From NCBI RefSeq assembly GCF_015624485.1, contig NZ_CP061378.1, positions 248,001 through 312,000 on the forward strand: a stretch of 64,000 bases of DNA. Direction: 5' to 3'. Every line of letters begins with the position of its first letter. Position 1 is the stretch's first letter. The notes below the pieces were generated by a model. It saw nothing but the letters and a program-made list of their open reading frames with translations, did not search any database and was not told where the DNA came from. This document shows positions 1 to 8,207 of this stretch, piece by piece. The position numbers and the translations under genes were made by a program. This DNA comes from Bradyrhizobium genosp. L. GTDB taxonomy: Bacteria; Pseudomonadota; Alphaproteobacteria; Rhizobiales; Xanthobacteraceae.

Positions 1-26
1 TCTCGCTGACCGAGCTGACAGTCTGA
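1..26 (+). CDS. 3' tail of an unidentified gene
   Basis: Only the last seven codons and a TGA stop (24-26) are inside the window; the frame reads SLTELTV and stop. The call rests on the terminator-like hairpin that follows immediately, which implies a rightward gene ending here. Nothing can be said about function. Confidence 0.3.
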
Positions 27-31
27 TGAAG

Positions 32-63
32 GCCCGCACCTTTAAGGCGGGCTTTTTGTTTTT
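32..63 (+). terminator. Rho-independent terminator of the upstream gene
   Basis: A GCCCGC arm (32-37) pairs with GCGGGC (46-51) across an A/T-rich loop and is followed by a T-rich tract. It lies just after the TGA at 24-26 and just before the convergent stop of the SDR gene. Confidence 0.75.
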
Positions 64-941
64 CAGGCGAGTGCGGCGATCTCCGCTTCGGGGTCGAGAT
101 GCACCGGCTGCCAGCCCAGCTCGTGCCGCGCCTTGGCGCCGCTGAGGCATTGATCCAGCGCATAGCCCCTGGCCCATTCACCGAGCTCGGCCGCGATCGC
201 GTCGGTGGAGATGATCGCCGGCTGCTGCGGTCCGCCGAAGCGCCGTGCGAAGGCGCGTGCGATCGGTCCGATCGGGTAGCTCTCGATGGCGGCGCCGATA
301 TAGCTCGATCCGGCAGGTGCGCGCGCGAGGGCCAGCCCGTAGAGCGCAGCGAGATCGTCGCGATGCACCAACGGCCAGCGGACACGCTCGCTCGCGACGA
401 CGCGGATCGTGCGACGTTCGGATGCCTCCTGCGCAAAACGGCGGAACACGCCGCCGGCCGGCTCGAACACCATCGCGGGATGGATGACGACGCCGTGCAC
501 CGCTTGCGAGGCCAGGATGCGCTTGAGTTGCGGGACCATCCAGGCAAACGCAGGCAGCGGACGAAATGCCGTGGTCTCGGTCGCTGTGAGGTCGCCGGTC
601 TGGCCGAATAGCCAGCAGCCGCCGGTCGTGATGAAGCGCACCTTGCGCGGTTGCGCCGCAAGCGCGGGTAACAGCGCGTCCAGCAGGCGGCATTCGATCG
701 CGCCCATGTCGGACGCGAAGTCGCAGGCCATGTGGATGACGCCATCGACGTCCGGGAGACGGCCGACCCACGCCTCGGGCGATACGATGTCGCCGGCGAT
801 CGGCGTCGCGCCATGCGCGGCGAGCTGGGCAGCCGACCTCTCCGAGCGTGCCAGGGCAACGACATGATGACCGCGGGCGATCAGCTCGCGCACCACAGCT
901 GTGCCGATCAAGCCGCTTCCGCCTGTGACGAATGTCCGCAT
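63..941 (-). CDS. NAD(P)-dependent epimerase/dehydratase (extended SDR)
   Basis: A 292-residue protein of the atypical or extended short-chain dehydrogenase family. The N terminus has the Rossmann motif TGGSGLIG, then alternating beta and alpha segments and a VIHMA segment typical of NAD-dependent epimerases. The usual catalytic YxxxK is not obvious: the region after ITTGGCWLFG lacks a clear YxxSK, so this may be a reductase or a non-canonical member. I place the start at 941, because the ATG there begins directly at the Rossmann strand (MRTFVTGG); a start at 968 would add nine residues. The gene stands alone and its substrate is unknown. Confidence 0.8.
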   Translation of the reverse strand: MRTFVTGGSGLIGTAVVRELIARGHHVVALARSERSAAQLAAHGATPIAGDIVSPEAWVGRLPDVDGVIHMACDFASDMGAIECRLLDALLPALAAQPRKVRFITTGGCWLFGQTGDLTATETTAFRPLPAFAWMVPQLKRILASQAVHGVVIHPAMVFEPAGGVFRRFAQEASERRTIRVVASERVRWPLVHRDDLAALYGLALARAPAGSSYIGAAIESYPIGPIARAFARRFGGPQQPAIISTDAIAAELGEWARGYALDQCLSGAKARHELGWQPVHLDPEAEIAALA

Positions 942-1159
942 GCTTCGGAATTCCCGTTGTGCCTCCACGTCTTGCGCGAGTCGTTTCGAACATGCAACCG
1001 TTCATCTCGCGCGAATATCTCGCTGCGACGCGCGCGATAACCTTAATGTCGCGCAAGCATCGCACACCGTCGGTGGCGGTTTCTGATTAACCGTCAGAAC
1101 ACGCCTTCGTAAAACTGATAGAAATCTATGTTGCTATCAGCATTGCGTAAGGGCACGAG

Positions 1160-1912
1160 ATGCATGCCGTTGCATCGGCGATACGGCAGACAGTGCAGCA
1201 AATGTCAGTCAGTTGGGCGTCAGGCCAGGGTTTGAAGCGACGCGTGTCGGGTCTCGGCGTGGCGCTGTCCGTCATCGGTGCCATTGGCGGAATGACTGCT
1301 CCGGTGGTCGCGCAGATGCTGCCTTCCGACTCCGCTTATGCGCCGCGGCCGGCACCGAGCTTCTCCCCGATGTCCTACGCGCCGGTGACATACTCCGCGG
1401 CGCCCAGTGCCGATCCAGACGAGCGGCCCCGCACCAGGGTCTACATCACGACGCGGTCGCAACAGCGCGTTGCGCCGCAAGGCGGCGGCTTCTGCGTCAG
1501 GACCTGCGACGGCCGCTACTTTCCGATGTCGCGCGCAAGCGAAGAGGGAAGCGCCAAGATGTGCGAGGCGGTGTGTCCCGGTGCCGAGATGAAAGTCTAT
1601 TCGGGCTTCGACATCGAGAATGCGACGACCGAGAAGGGTGACGCCTACAAGAAGCTCGCCAACGCGTTTCGCTTCCAGCGCGAGATCGTGCCGCAATGCT
1701 CCTGCGGTGCCAAGGCGATTTCGGGCCTCGCCGCGATCGCGATCGAGGACGACATCACCTTGCGGACCGGCGACATCGTCGCCGCCGATGACGGCTTCAA
1801 GATCGTTTCCGTCTCAGGCGAGCGCTCCAGCACGCGACGCAGCATCATGTTCAGGCCGCTGTCGAAGGCCAAGGTGCAGGCGCTCGGGTTGGCGCGCATC
1901 TCGTCCAGATAG
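1160..1912 (+). CDS. DUF2865 domain secreted protein
   Basis: A 250-residue protein with a long N-terminal signal region: a basic stretch, then a hydrophobic segment around residues 28-50 ending near APVVAQ. The mature part opens with a Pro/Ala/Ser-rich linker. It is followed by a cysteine-rich core holding GFCVRTCDGRYFPM, MCEAVCPGAEMKVYSG and QCSCG, the hallmark of DUF2865, common in Bradyrhizobium and relatives. The six cysteines probably form disulfides in the periplasm or envelope. Function is unknown. The gene stands alone between two AT-richer intergenic stretches that share a short repeat. Confidence 0.8.
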   Translation: MHAVASAIRQTVQQMSVSWASGQGLKRRVSGLGVALSVIGAIGGMTAPVVAQMLPSDSAYAPRPAPSFSPMSYAPVTYSAAPSADPDERPRTRVYITTRSQQRVAPQGGGFCVRTCDGRYFPMSRASEEGSAKMCEAVCPGAEMKVYSGFDIENATTEKGDAYKKLANAFRFQREIVPQCSCGAKAISGLAAIAIEDDITLRTGDIVAADDGFKIVSVSGERSSTRRSIMFRPLSKAKVQALGLARISSR

Positions 1913-1916
1913 GACA

Positions 1917-2228
1917 TAGCGTTCTTTCACGATAGCGTTCTTCCCACGCGAATATAGCGCTTCTTTCCACGCGAATATTGCGCTGCAGCGCGCGGAATCA
2001 TCTTCCCGAAGCGCGCGTGGATATCTTCCGAAACACGCCCGCACAAAATTTGGTCGCTCAATTTGTCTTGACCGCAGCGCAGCACGTTCACGCGGACTTC
2101 TCAGCCTCGCCGGATGTGCTACCATTTTGCCGTCTGACTGACCTCACAGACCGCCACAATTCCATCTCTCAGGGCGATCAAAATCAAGAACAGGCGAGCT
2201 GCAACGGCTTGCTCAGGGGAGTGACGCG
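1917..2228. other. Intergenic region with degenerate short tandem repeats
   Basis: No gene is visible in this stretch of about 310 bases. Positions 1918-1980 hold two to three imperfect copies of a unit of about 23 bp reading roughly AGCGTTCTTyCCACGCGAATAT. The last copy runs into GCGCTGCAGCGCGCGGAAT, which resembles a segment at about 1010-1040 upstream of the DUF2865 gene. The promoter and leader of the following dehydrogenase gene must lie in the right half. Confidence 0.5.
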
Positions 2229-3506
2229 ATGAAATCTGCTTTCAATCGATCCATAATTGCGCTCGCGGCGATCGCGCTATTGGCGGGGACCACCTTCGCC
2301 CATGCGCAGGCGCAAACGGACAAGAACCGCGCGCTGAAGAAATATGAATCCGGCAACAAGGAATTCTGGACCCATCCACCGGATGACTGGTTCCTCGGCG
2401 ACGAGACCGAGGCGCAGAAGGGCCTGGCGCCGCCGTCCGGTCCGCCGACCGGCGCTTCCGACGCCGAACTCGCCACCATGATGAAGAAGATCAAGCTGCC
2501 GCCGGGCTTCAAGATCGAGGTTTATGCCTCGAACGTGCTCGCCGCGCGCCAGATGGCCTGGGGCGACAAGGGCACGCTGTTCGTCGGCTCGTTCGGCCTC
2601 GGCAACGTCTATGCGATCAAGGACAACAACGGCAAGAAAGAGGTCAAGACCATCCTCAAGGGCCTCAACATGCCGACCGGGCTGGCCTTCAAGGACGGCG
2701 CACTCTACGTCATCGCGGTCGACAAGCTGATCCGCTACGACAACGCCGAGGCCAATCTCGACAAGCTCGGCGACGGCAAGGTGGTGTATGACGACATGCC
2801 GTCCTACGCGGCGCATGGCTGGAAGTACATCGCCGTCGACAAGGAAGGCTGGTTCTACATCCCGTTCGGCCCGCCCTTCAACATCGGCATCCCGCCGACC
2901 TCGGTGTCGCAGATCCGCCGCGTCGATCCCAAGACCGGTAACGCGGAGATCTGGGCGCTCGGCGTGCGCAACTCGGTCGGCGGTGACGTCGATCCGCGCA
3001 CCGGCAAGTATTGGTTCACCGAGAATGCCCGCGACTGGATCAGCGACGATCTGCCGAGCGACAAGCTCAACATGATCAGCCATATCGGCGAGCACTTCGG
3101 CTATCCCTACTGCCACCAGGGCGACCTGCCGGATACCAAGTTCGCGATGGGTCACAAATGCTCGGAGTTCACCCCGCCGGTCTACAAGCTCGGCGCGCAC
3201 GTGGCTCCGCTCGGCATGAAGTTCTATACCGGAGACCAGTTCCCGGCCTCCTACAAGAACTCGATCCTGATCGCCGAGCACGGCTCCTGGAACAGGCATA
3301 AGTACCAGGGCGGCCGCATCGTGAAGATCACCGCGAGCCCCGACGGCAAGAACGCCAAGCAGGAAATCTTCGCCGACGGCTGGATCGAGGGTGACCAGGG
3401 CTATCTCGGCCGTCCCGCCGACATCCTGCTCGACAAGGACGGCTCGATCCTCGTCGCCGACGACTGGGCCGGTGCGATCTATCGCATCAGCTACAGCAAG
3501 AAGTAA
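2229..3506 (+). CDS. Periplasmic PQQ-dependent sugar dehydrogenase, sorbosone dehydrogenase family
   Basis: A 425-residue protein with a clear Sec signal peptide (hydrophobic residues 8-25, cleavage near AHAQA). The rest is a beta-propeller of the sorbosone/glucose dehydrogenase family: PPGFKIEVYA opens the first blade, GLNMPTGLAF and a GRPADILLDKDGSILVADDWAGAIYRI closing blade are typical, and a WALGVRNSVGGDVDP segment fits the PQQ/Ca site region. Members oxidise sugars or aldehydes in the periplasm and pass electrons to a c-type cytochrome. The next gene encodes a dihaem cytochrome c, which supports that role. Substrate is not predictable from sequence. Confidence 0.82.
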   Translation: MKSAFNRSIIALAAIALLAGTTFAHAQAQTDKNRALKKYESGNKEFWTHPPDDWFLGDETEAQKGLAPPSGPPTGASDAELATMMKKIKLPPGFKIEVYASNVLAARQMAWGDKGTLFVGSFGLGNVYAIKDNNGKKEVKTILKGLNMPTGLAFKDGALYVIAVDKLIRYDNAEANLDKLGDGKVVYDDMPSYAAHGWKYIAVDKEGWFYIPFGPPFNIGIPPTSVSQIRRVDPKTGNAEIWALGVRNSVGGDVDPRTGKYWFTENARDWISDDLPSDKLNMISHIGEHFGYPYCHQGDLPDTKFAMGHKCSEFTPPVYKLGAHVAPLGMKFYTGDQFPASYKNSILIAEHGSWNRHKYQGGRIVKITASPDGKNAKQEIFADGWIEGDQGYLGRPADILLDKDGSILVADDWAGAIYRISYSKK

Positions 3507-3591
3507 CGGCTGAAGCATAGTGGGGCTGCGGTAGCCGATCAGGCCGCCGCAGCCCCACTTGCGAGCTACGACAGCCAAACGGAACAGACCT

Positions 3592-3623
3592 GTCATGCCC
3601 GGACTTGATCCGGGCATCCATCC
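3592..3623. repeat. Dispersed palindrome, family D, copy 1
   Basis: ATGCCCGG (from 3594) and CCGGGCAT form inverted arms around ACTTGAT, followed by CCATC. A related but longer copy is at 20673-20758. It lies between the sugar dehydrogenase gene and its cytochrome, followed by a second imperfect GC palindrome to about 3716. Confidence 0.65.
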
Positions 3624-3735
3624 CAACAAGAGTCCATTTTCAAACCTGATGGATTGCCGGGCCTACGCCGCGCCGGAGGGGGTTTCGGCCCCGCAGGCGG
3701 GTCGCGCCCGGCAATGACCGCCGGAGAAACTGACA

Positions 3736-4317
3736 ATGCGCGTTGTGCCTCTCGGAATGCTTTTTGCGTCGGCGATCGCGCTGACTCCCTTCGCCCATGC
3801 CGCCGATACCGCCGCCGGCAAGGACAAGGCCCAGATCTGCGCCGGCTGTCACGGCGACAACGGCATCTCGCAGATGGAGAACATCCCCTCGCTCGCCGGC
3901 CAGCTCGACCAGTTCATTCAGTGGCAGCTGGTGTATTTCCGCGCCGGCGCGCGCAAGAACGAGCAGATGCAGCCGATCGTCGAGCAGCTCAACAACGACG
4001 ACATCCGCAACCTCGGCGCCTATTTCGCGTCGCTCACCCCGTTCAAGGGCGCCAAGGACGACAATCCGGATCTGTCGGAAAAGGGCAAGCAGGCCGCCGC
4101 CGGCCGCCGCTGCGCCTCATGCCACGGTGATAACTTTGCCGGCAGCAAGGCGGCCGCCCGCATCGCCGGCCAGCGCGAGGAATATCTCGTCAAGGCGCTG
4201 CACGACTACAAGTCGGGCGCGCGCTCCGGCGGCGCCCAGGCCGCGATGGCCGATGTCGCCTATCCGCTCAGCGACGAAGAGATCACCGCGCTAGCGCATT
4301 ATCTGTCGCATCTGTAG
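3736..4317 (+). CDS. Dihaem cytochrome c (cytochrome c4-like)
   Basis: A 193-residue protein with a signal peptide (residues 1-22, ending AHA) and two haem c attachment sites, CAGCH at residues 35-39 and CASCH at 126-130. The tandem two-domain layout and length match cytochrome c4 or class I dihaem cytochromes. The protein should be periplasmic or membrane-associated and act as electron acceptor for the PQQ dehydrogenase encoded upstream. The 229-bp gap contains a dispersed palindrome, so cotranscription is likely but not proven. Confidence 0.88.
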   Translation: MRVVPLGMLFASAIALTPFAHAADTAAGKDKAQICAGCHGDNGISQMENIPSLAGQLDQFIQWQLVYFRAGARKNEQMQPIVEQLNNDDIRNLGAYFASLTPFKGAKDDNPDLSEKGKQAAAGRRCASCHGDNFAGSKAAARIAGQREEYLVKALHDYKSGARSGGAQAAMADVAYPLSDEEITALAHYLSHL

Positions 4318-4330
4318 CCGCAAGATCGCT

Positions 4331-4452
4331 GTCGTCCCTGCGAAAGCAGGGACCCATAGCCACCGGCCTCAATTGTTTTGAAGAGATATCAACTCCGACC
4401 GCTTCAAATCGAGAAGCTGCGGAGTATGGGTCCCTGCTTTCGCAGGGACGAC
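4331..4452. repeat. Dispersed inverted repeat, family A, copy 1
   Basis: Left arm 4331-4358 and right arm 4425-4452 are reverse complements around a spacer of about 66 bp. Each arm is itself a hairpin, GTCCCTGC-GAAA-GCAGGGAC. Three further copies are at 13495, 15365 and 24960, with compensating changes in the stem. Confidence 0.85.
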
Positions 4453-4477
4453 ACTTGTTGCGTTGTGATCGATTGCG

Positions 4478-5398
4478 CTACGCCTGCCGCTGCTTCTCAT
4501 ACGCCTTGAGATGCGTGTAGGCGGTGCGCAGCTTGGTCACCGGGATCCTGGCGGCTTCGGCCCGCACGATCAGGTCGCCGATCACGTGGTCGGCCTCGAC
4601 CGGCAGCCCGGCCTTGATGTCGCGGAACATCGAGGCGGTCATCGGCGAGCCCTCCGTGGTGAGCAGGCCGCGGGTACGCTGGAAGAACGGGCCGCCCGGC
4701 ATGTGGCCGGCATCGGCGGCGATCGCGCTGCATTCGTCGAGGATGCCGAGCAGGAAATCGCGGCCGCCGGGCGCGGCCAGGATGTTGCCGACCGAGGTGC
4801 GCATCAGGCTGGTCGAGGCGGCGAGCGAGGCGAGGAACACCCACTTCTCCCACATGTCCTGCATCACGTGCTCGCTGGCGTTCGCGCCATTGATGGCGGA
4901 GAACGTCTCCGCGATCGCGCGCACCCGCTCCGAGGTGCCGCCGGCGCGTTCGCCGAAGCCCAGCGACTGCATCGGCTGCAGCTGCACCACTTCGCGCTGT
5001 TCGTTCAGCGTCGCCGCGATCGCGCAGAGCCCGCCGAGCACATGCTGGGCGCCGAATGTCTTGTCGAGCGCATCGAGGTGCAGCATGCCGTTGAGCAGCG
5101 GGATGATCGCGGTCTTGTCGCCGACGGCGGGCGCAAAGGACTTGATCGCATCTTCGAGGTCGAACGCCTTGCAGCTCAGCAGCACGACGTCGAATTTGTC
5201 CGAGAGCTTGTCGGCCTGTACGGCCGGCGGGTTCTTCAGCGTGACATCGCCGTTCGGGCTCTTGATCACGAGGCCTGCGGAGGCCAGCTCGGAGGCGCGG
5301 CGCGGGCGCACCAGGAAGGTGACGTCGCGACCGGCCTGAAGCAACCGGCCGCCGAAATAGCCGCCGATCGCGCCGGCACCGACTACGAGAACACGCAT
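4478..5398 (-). CDS. panE: 2-dehydropantoate 2-reductase (ketopantoate reductase family)
   Basis: A 306-residue NADPH-dependent oxidoreductase. The N terminus carries the dinucleotide motif GAGAIGGYFGG, followed by the ApbA/PanE N-terminal domain. LLNGMLHLDAL holds the conserved NG pair, and the C-terminal helical domain has KWVFLASLAASTSLMR with the conserved Lys and Asn/Ser region. Family members reduce ketopantoate to pantoate in coenzyme A synthesis, but bacteria often carry several paralogues with other 2-oxo acid substrates, and this copy is not beside panB or panC. The gene is followed by a family A palindrome. Confidence 0.82.
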   Translation of the reverse strand: MRVLVVGAGAIGGYFGGRLLQAGRDVTFLVRPRRASELASAGLVIKSPNGDVTLKNPPAVQADKLSDKFDVVLLSCKAFDLEDAIKSFAPAVGDKTAIIPLLNGMLHLDALDKTFGAQHVLGGLCAIAATLNEQREVVQLQPMQSLGFGERAGGTSERVRAIAETFSAINGANASEHVMQDMWEKWVFLASLAASTSLMRTSVGNILAAPGGRDFLLGILDECSAIAADAGHMPGGPFFQRTRGLLTTEGSPMTASMFRDIKAGLPVEADHVIGDLIVRAEAARIPVTKLRTAYTHLKAYEKQRQA

Positions 5399-5515
5399 GG
5401 GAATTCGTCCTTCTTTGTTGTTGCCCGGGGAGTGGGCGAATAGCGAATGGAGCGTCGCGAATGAATGTGGTTGCTGCCGCGCTCTTCGCTACGCGCTATC
5501 CGCGATCCACTCATC

Positions 5516-6121
5516 TCACTTTCCCGACACCATTTCCTCGACTTCGCGGAGTTGCTCCTTGCCGAAGAAGATCTCCTTGCCGACGAAGAAGGTCGGCGAG
5601 CCGAATGCGCCGCGCTCGACGGCGGCTTGCGTGTATTCGATCAGCTTGGCCTTGACGTCTGCCTCCTGTGCGCGGGCGAACAGTCTCGCGGCGTCGAGGC
5701 CGGAGGCGGCAAGCGCCTTGCCGGCCACTTCGAGGTCGTCCATCTTCTTCGGCTCGACCCACATGTGGTGGAAGGCCGCCTCGATGTATTTTTCGAACAC
5801 GCCCTCCATTTGCGCCGCGACCGCAGCCCGCATCAGGTTCAGCGTGTTGACCGGGAAAAACGGGTTCCAGACATAGGGCTTGACGTTGAACCGCTTGAGG
5901 AAGCGCTCGGTCTCGATCTTCATGAACTCGGGCTTGTTCTTGACACCGGCAAGCGTCTCAGCCGGCGACTTGTTGTTGGTGGCCTTGAAGATGCCGCCGA
6001 GCAGGACCGGCACATATTCGAATTTGGCGCCGCTGCGCTGCTCGATCGCCGGGATCGCCGCATGGCTGAGGAAGGCGTTGGGACTTCCGAAATCGAACAG
6101 GAATTGCACGGTCTTGCTCAC
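5516..6121 (-). CDS. 2-hydroxychromene-2-carboxylate isomerase / DsbA-family protein
   Basis: A 201-residue thioredoxin-fold protein of the DsbA-like kappa-GST group. FLFDFGSPNAFLSH replaces the CxxC of true DsbA with a Ser/Pro motif, as in HCCA isomerases, which use glutathione. GAFGSPTFFVGKEIFFGKEQL near the C terminus is the conserved cis-Pro and C-terminal signature. Role: glutathione-dependent isomerisation of aromatic breakdown products, or a related GST activity. It is divergent from nothing nearby and sits 117 bp upstream of the panE-like gene on the same strand, so the two might be cotranscribed. Confidence 0.82.
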   Translation of the reverse strand: MSKTVQFLFDFGSPNAFLSHAAIPAIEQRSGAKFEYVPVLLGGIFKATNNKSPAETLAGVKNKPEFMKIETERFLKRFNVKPYVWNPFFPVNTLNLMRAAVAAQMEGVFEKYIEAAFHHMWVEPKKMDDLEVAGKALAASGLDAARLFARAQEADVKAKLIEYTQAAVERGAFGSPTFFVGKEIFFGKEQLREVEEMVSGK

Positions 6122-6289
6122 GGCGGTCTCTCCCTCGGCTCGCTTGGCATGAACCTGCTGTCACAGGCCCAGCTTGTAGAATATGATAATCATCATGTGA
6201 GCCGTGGCCAATGATGTCAAATCACCGGCCCAACCTTCAGCGCATACGCCTTATTCCGGGACGCGGAGTCGAATGACGGCCGGCGAGTG

Positions 6290-6871
6290 CTATTCCGCCT
6301 GGTCGCTGTAGGCGAGCGCGATGGCGTGATCGCGGATGTCGGCCGGCCAGTCCGCGATCAGGGTCGCAAAGCGGCGCCGGTCGTGCGCGAACAGCGCGCG
6401 GATCGCCTCCTCGTAATGCGGCCTGTTGCCGGCCATGACAGTCATGAAGCGATAGGCGGCATCCTGGGCGAGGCGGGTGCGATCCTTGTCGCCGCTGTTG
6501 CGCCGGGCCTCGTCGATCAGTTTCCGGATCGCGACCGAGGCGCCGCCCTTCTGCTGCGCGAGCCAGTCCCAGTGTCGCGGCAGCAGCGTGATCTCGCGCG
6601 CGACGACGCCGAGCTTCGGCCGGCCGGGACCGCGCGGCGCAGCGGCGGCAGCGGGCTCATCCGCACCCTCGGGCTTCGGCAGGCGCTTCAGCACGTCGTC
6701 GAGCGAGCCGCGCAAATCGATCTCGACCAACGCGGAGGTGCGGCTGTTGAAGATCAGGATCGCGGCGTCCTTGCGGGCGTCGAGCAACTGCCTGGCCGCG
6801 CGCGCGACGTCGCGGAGCTCGCCGGCGGCGATGCGGTGCTCGCCCTCGAAGGCGACATAGGCGGGGTTCAT
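6290..6871 (-). CDS. DUF2239 family protein
   Basis: A 193-residue protein beginning MNPAYVAFEG. It has an N-terminal alpha/beta segment with AGELRDVARAARQLLD, an Ala/Pro-rich linker ending PRGPGRPKLG, and a C-terminal helical part with EITLLPRHWDWLAQQKGGAS and RKLIDEARR. This layout matches DUF2239, whose function is unknown; the basic GRPKLG stretch is AT-hook-like, which hints at nucleic-acid contact (inference). The open frame extends to 7003, but conservation starts at 6871, and the upstream part would overlap the divergent GST gene. Confidence 0.68.
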   Translation of the reverse strand: MNPAYVAFEGEHRIAAGELRDVARAARQLLDARKDAAILIFNSRTSALVEIDLRGSLDDVLKRLPKPEGADEPAAAAAPRGPGRPKLGVVAREITLLPRHWDWLAQQKGGASVAIRKLIDEARRNSGDKDRTRLAQDAAYRFMTVMAGNRPHYEEAIRALFAHDRRRFATLIADWPADIRDHAIALAYSDQAE

Positions 6872-7002
6872 CACGGGTCCCTTCAGTTGCGCGGCATATT
6901 GCCCGGGTAATTCTGAGCCATTGGCACGCGTTTGCCTCGACATTCCTGCGCGGGGCTGGCACCAAGCCCCGTTCGACCGCGCCGATACCCTGGGGGACGC
7001 CA

Positions 7003-7668
7003 ATGCTGACGGTTCATCATCTCAACAATTCCCGCTCGCAGCGCGTGTTGTGGCTGCTCGAGGAATTGGGCGTGCCTTACGAGATCGTGCGCTACCAGCG
7101 GCAGCCCGACATGCGCGCGCCGAAGGAGCTGCGCGCGATCCATCCGCTTGGCAAATCCCCTGTGATCACCGACAATGGCAACACGATCGCGGAATCCGGC
7201 GCGATCATCGAGTACGTGATCGCCACCTACGGCAATGGCCGGCTGATCCCGCCCGCCGATACGCCGGCGCGGCTGCGCTACACCTATTGGCTGCACTATG
7301 CCGAGGGCTCGGCGATGACGCCGCTGCTCCTGAAGCTGTTGTTCACGCTGATGCCGAAGCGCGCGCCCGCGCTGCTGCGGCCGCTGGTGCGCAAGGTGTC
7401 CGGCCAGGCGCTGTCGACCTTGGTCACGCCGCAGCTCAAGCAGCACATGGCCTATTGGGAGGGCGAGCTCGGCAAGAGCGAGTGGTTCGCCGGCAACGAA
7501 TTTTCCGGCGCCGACATCCAGATGAGCTTTCCGCTGGAAGCGGCGTCGGCGCGTGCCGGGCTCGAGGATGGCCATCCGAAATGCCTGGCGTTCCTGGAGC
7601 GCATCCACGCGCGGCCGGCCTATGCGCGGGCGCTGGAGAAGGGCGGGCCGTACCAGGTCGGACGCTGA
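7003..7668 (+). CDS. Glutathione S-transferase
   Basis: A 221-residue soluble GST. The N-terminal thioredoxin-like domain has HHLNNSRSQRVLWLLEELG with the catalytic Ser/Asn region, HPLGKSPVITD with the cis-Pro, and ESGAIIEYV for gamma-glutamyl binding. The C-terminal all-helical domain contains the N-capping box-like FSGADIQMSF. It conjugates or reduces substrates with glutathione in the cytoplasm; substrate unknown. The next gene is convergent, nine bases away. Confidence 0.88.
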   Translation: MLTVHHLNNSRSQRVLWLLEELGVPYEIVRYQRQPDMRAPKELRAIHPLGKSPVITDNGNTIAESGAIIEYVIATYGNGRLIPPADTPARLRYTYWLHYAEGSAMTPLLLKLLFTLMPKRAPALLRPLVRKVSGQALSTLVTPQLKQHMAYWEGELGKSEWFAGNEFSGADIQMSFPLEAASARAGLEDGHPKCLAFLERIHARPAYARALEKGGPYQVGR

Positions 7669-7676
7669 TTCCTGCT

Positions 7677-8102
7677 TCATCGCGGCAGCTCGACCAGCGG
7701 CAGCAGCCGCGAATCCGACAGCGCCGCGGTGCGATGCCCGATGCCGGCGAGATAGGCCTCCGCCACCGCGAAGGCGAGGAACGCGCCGCGGCTCTTCTGC
7801 CGGATCAGCATCGCGCGGTCCCAGCGCTCATTCTCGGGCCCGATCAGGAACGGGCCGCCTTCGCCCATGAACAGCAGATCGCCGCCGCTCTTGCGCAAAT
7901 GCGGCAGCGTGTGCGCGACATAGCGGTCATAGGCCTCCGCGCCGGTGATCGGCGCCGGCGGGGCGAGCTCGGGGTTTTGCGAATAATCGGCGACCGCGCG
8001 GAAGCGCAGCAGATTGAGCATCACCACTTCGCCGGCGATCGCGCGCTGGGCAAAGGCGCGCCCGGCGTCCCAGGTCGGCTCGAGGTGGCAGGCGGCGTCC
8101 AT
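7677..8102 (-). CDS. DUF1330-like protein
   Basis: A 141-residue protein with the ferredoxin-like layout of DUF1330/dimeric alpha-beta barrel proteins: GEVVMLNLLRFRAVADY, then AYDRYVAHTLPHLRKSGGDLLFMGEG, then WDRAMLIRQKSRGAFLAF. Members of this group usually dimerise; no reaction can be assigned. It is divergent from the GIY-YIG-like gene across a 105-bp region that carries an inverted repeat. Confidence 0.68.
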   Translation of the reverse strand: MDAACHLEPTWDAGRAFAQRAIAGEVVMLNLLRFRAVADYSQNPELAPPAPITGAEAYDRYVAHTLPHLRKSGGDLLFMGEGGPFLIGPENERWDRAMLIRQKSRGAFLAFAVAEAYLAGIGHRTAALSDSRLLPLVELPR

Positions 8103-8141
8103 GTTCGGTCTCGCGGGCTTTCAGTCAGGCGCTTGTTTTAC

Positions 8142-8173
8142 CCGGGCATTATTGCGTTGTCAATAACACCCGG
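8142..8173. promoter_or_regulatory. Imperfect inverted repeat in a divergent promoter region (possible operator)
   Basis: CCGGGCATTATTG (8142-8154) and CAATAACACCCGG (8161-8173) are reverse complements apart from two positions, separated by CGTTGT. They lie in the 105-bp gap between the DUF1330-like and GIY-YIG-like starts. The length and symmetry suit a dimeric repressor, but no regulator gene is adjacent. Confidence 0.5.
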
Positions 8174-8207
8174 ATATAAATGGCTAGTCGCGAAAGGACC
8201 CGCCATC

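Noticed and set aside
4331..4452. CRISPR array
   Set aside because: The repeats are inverted pairs with single spacers scattered singly along the chromosome, not regularly spaced direct repeats, and no cas gene is present.
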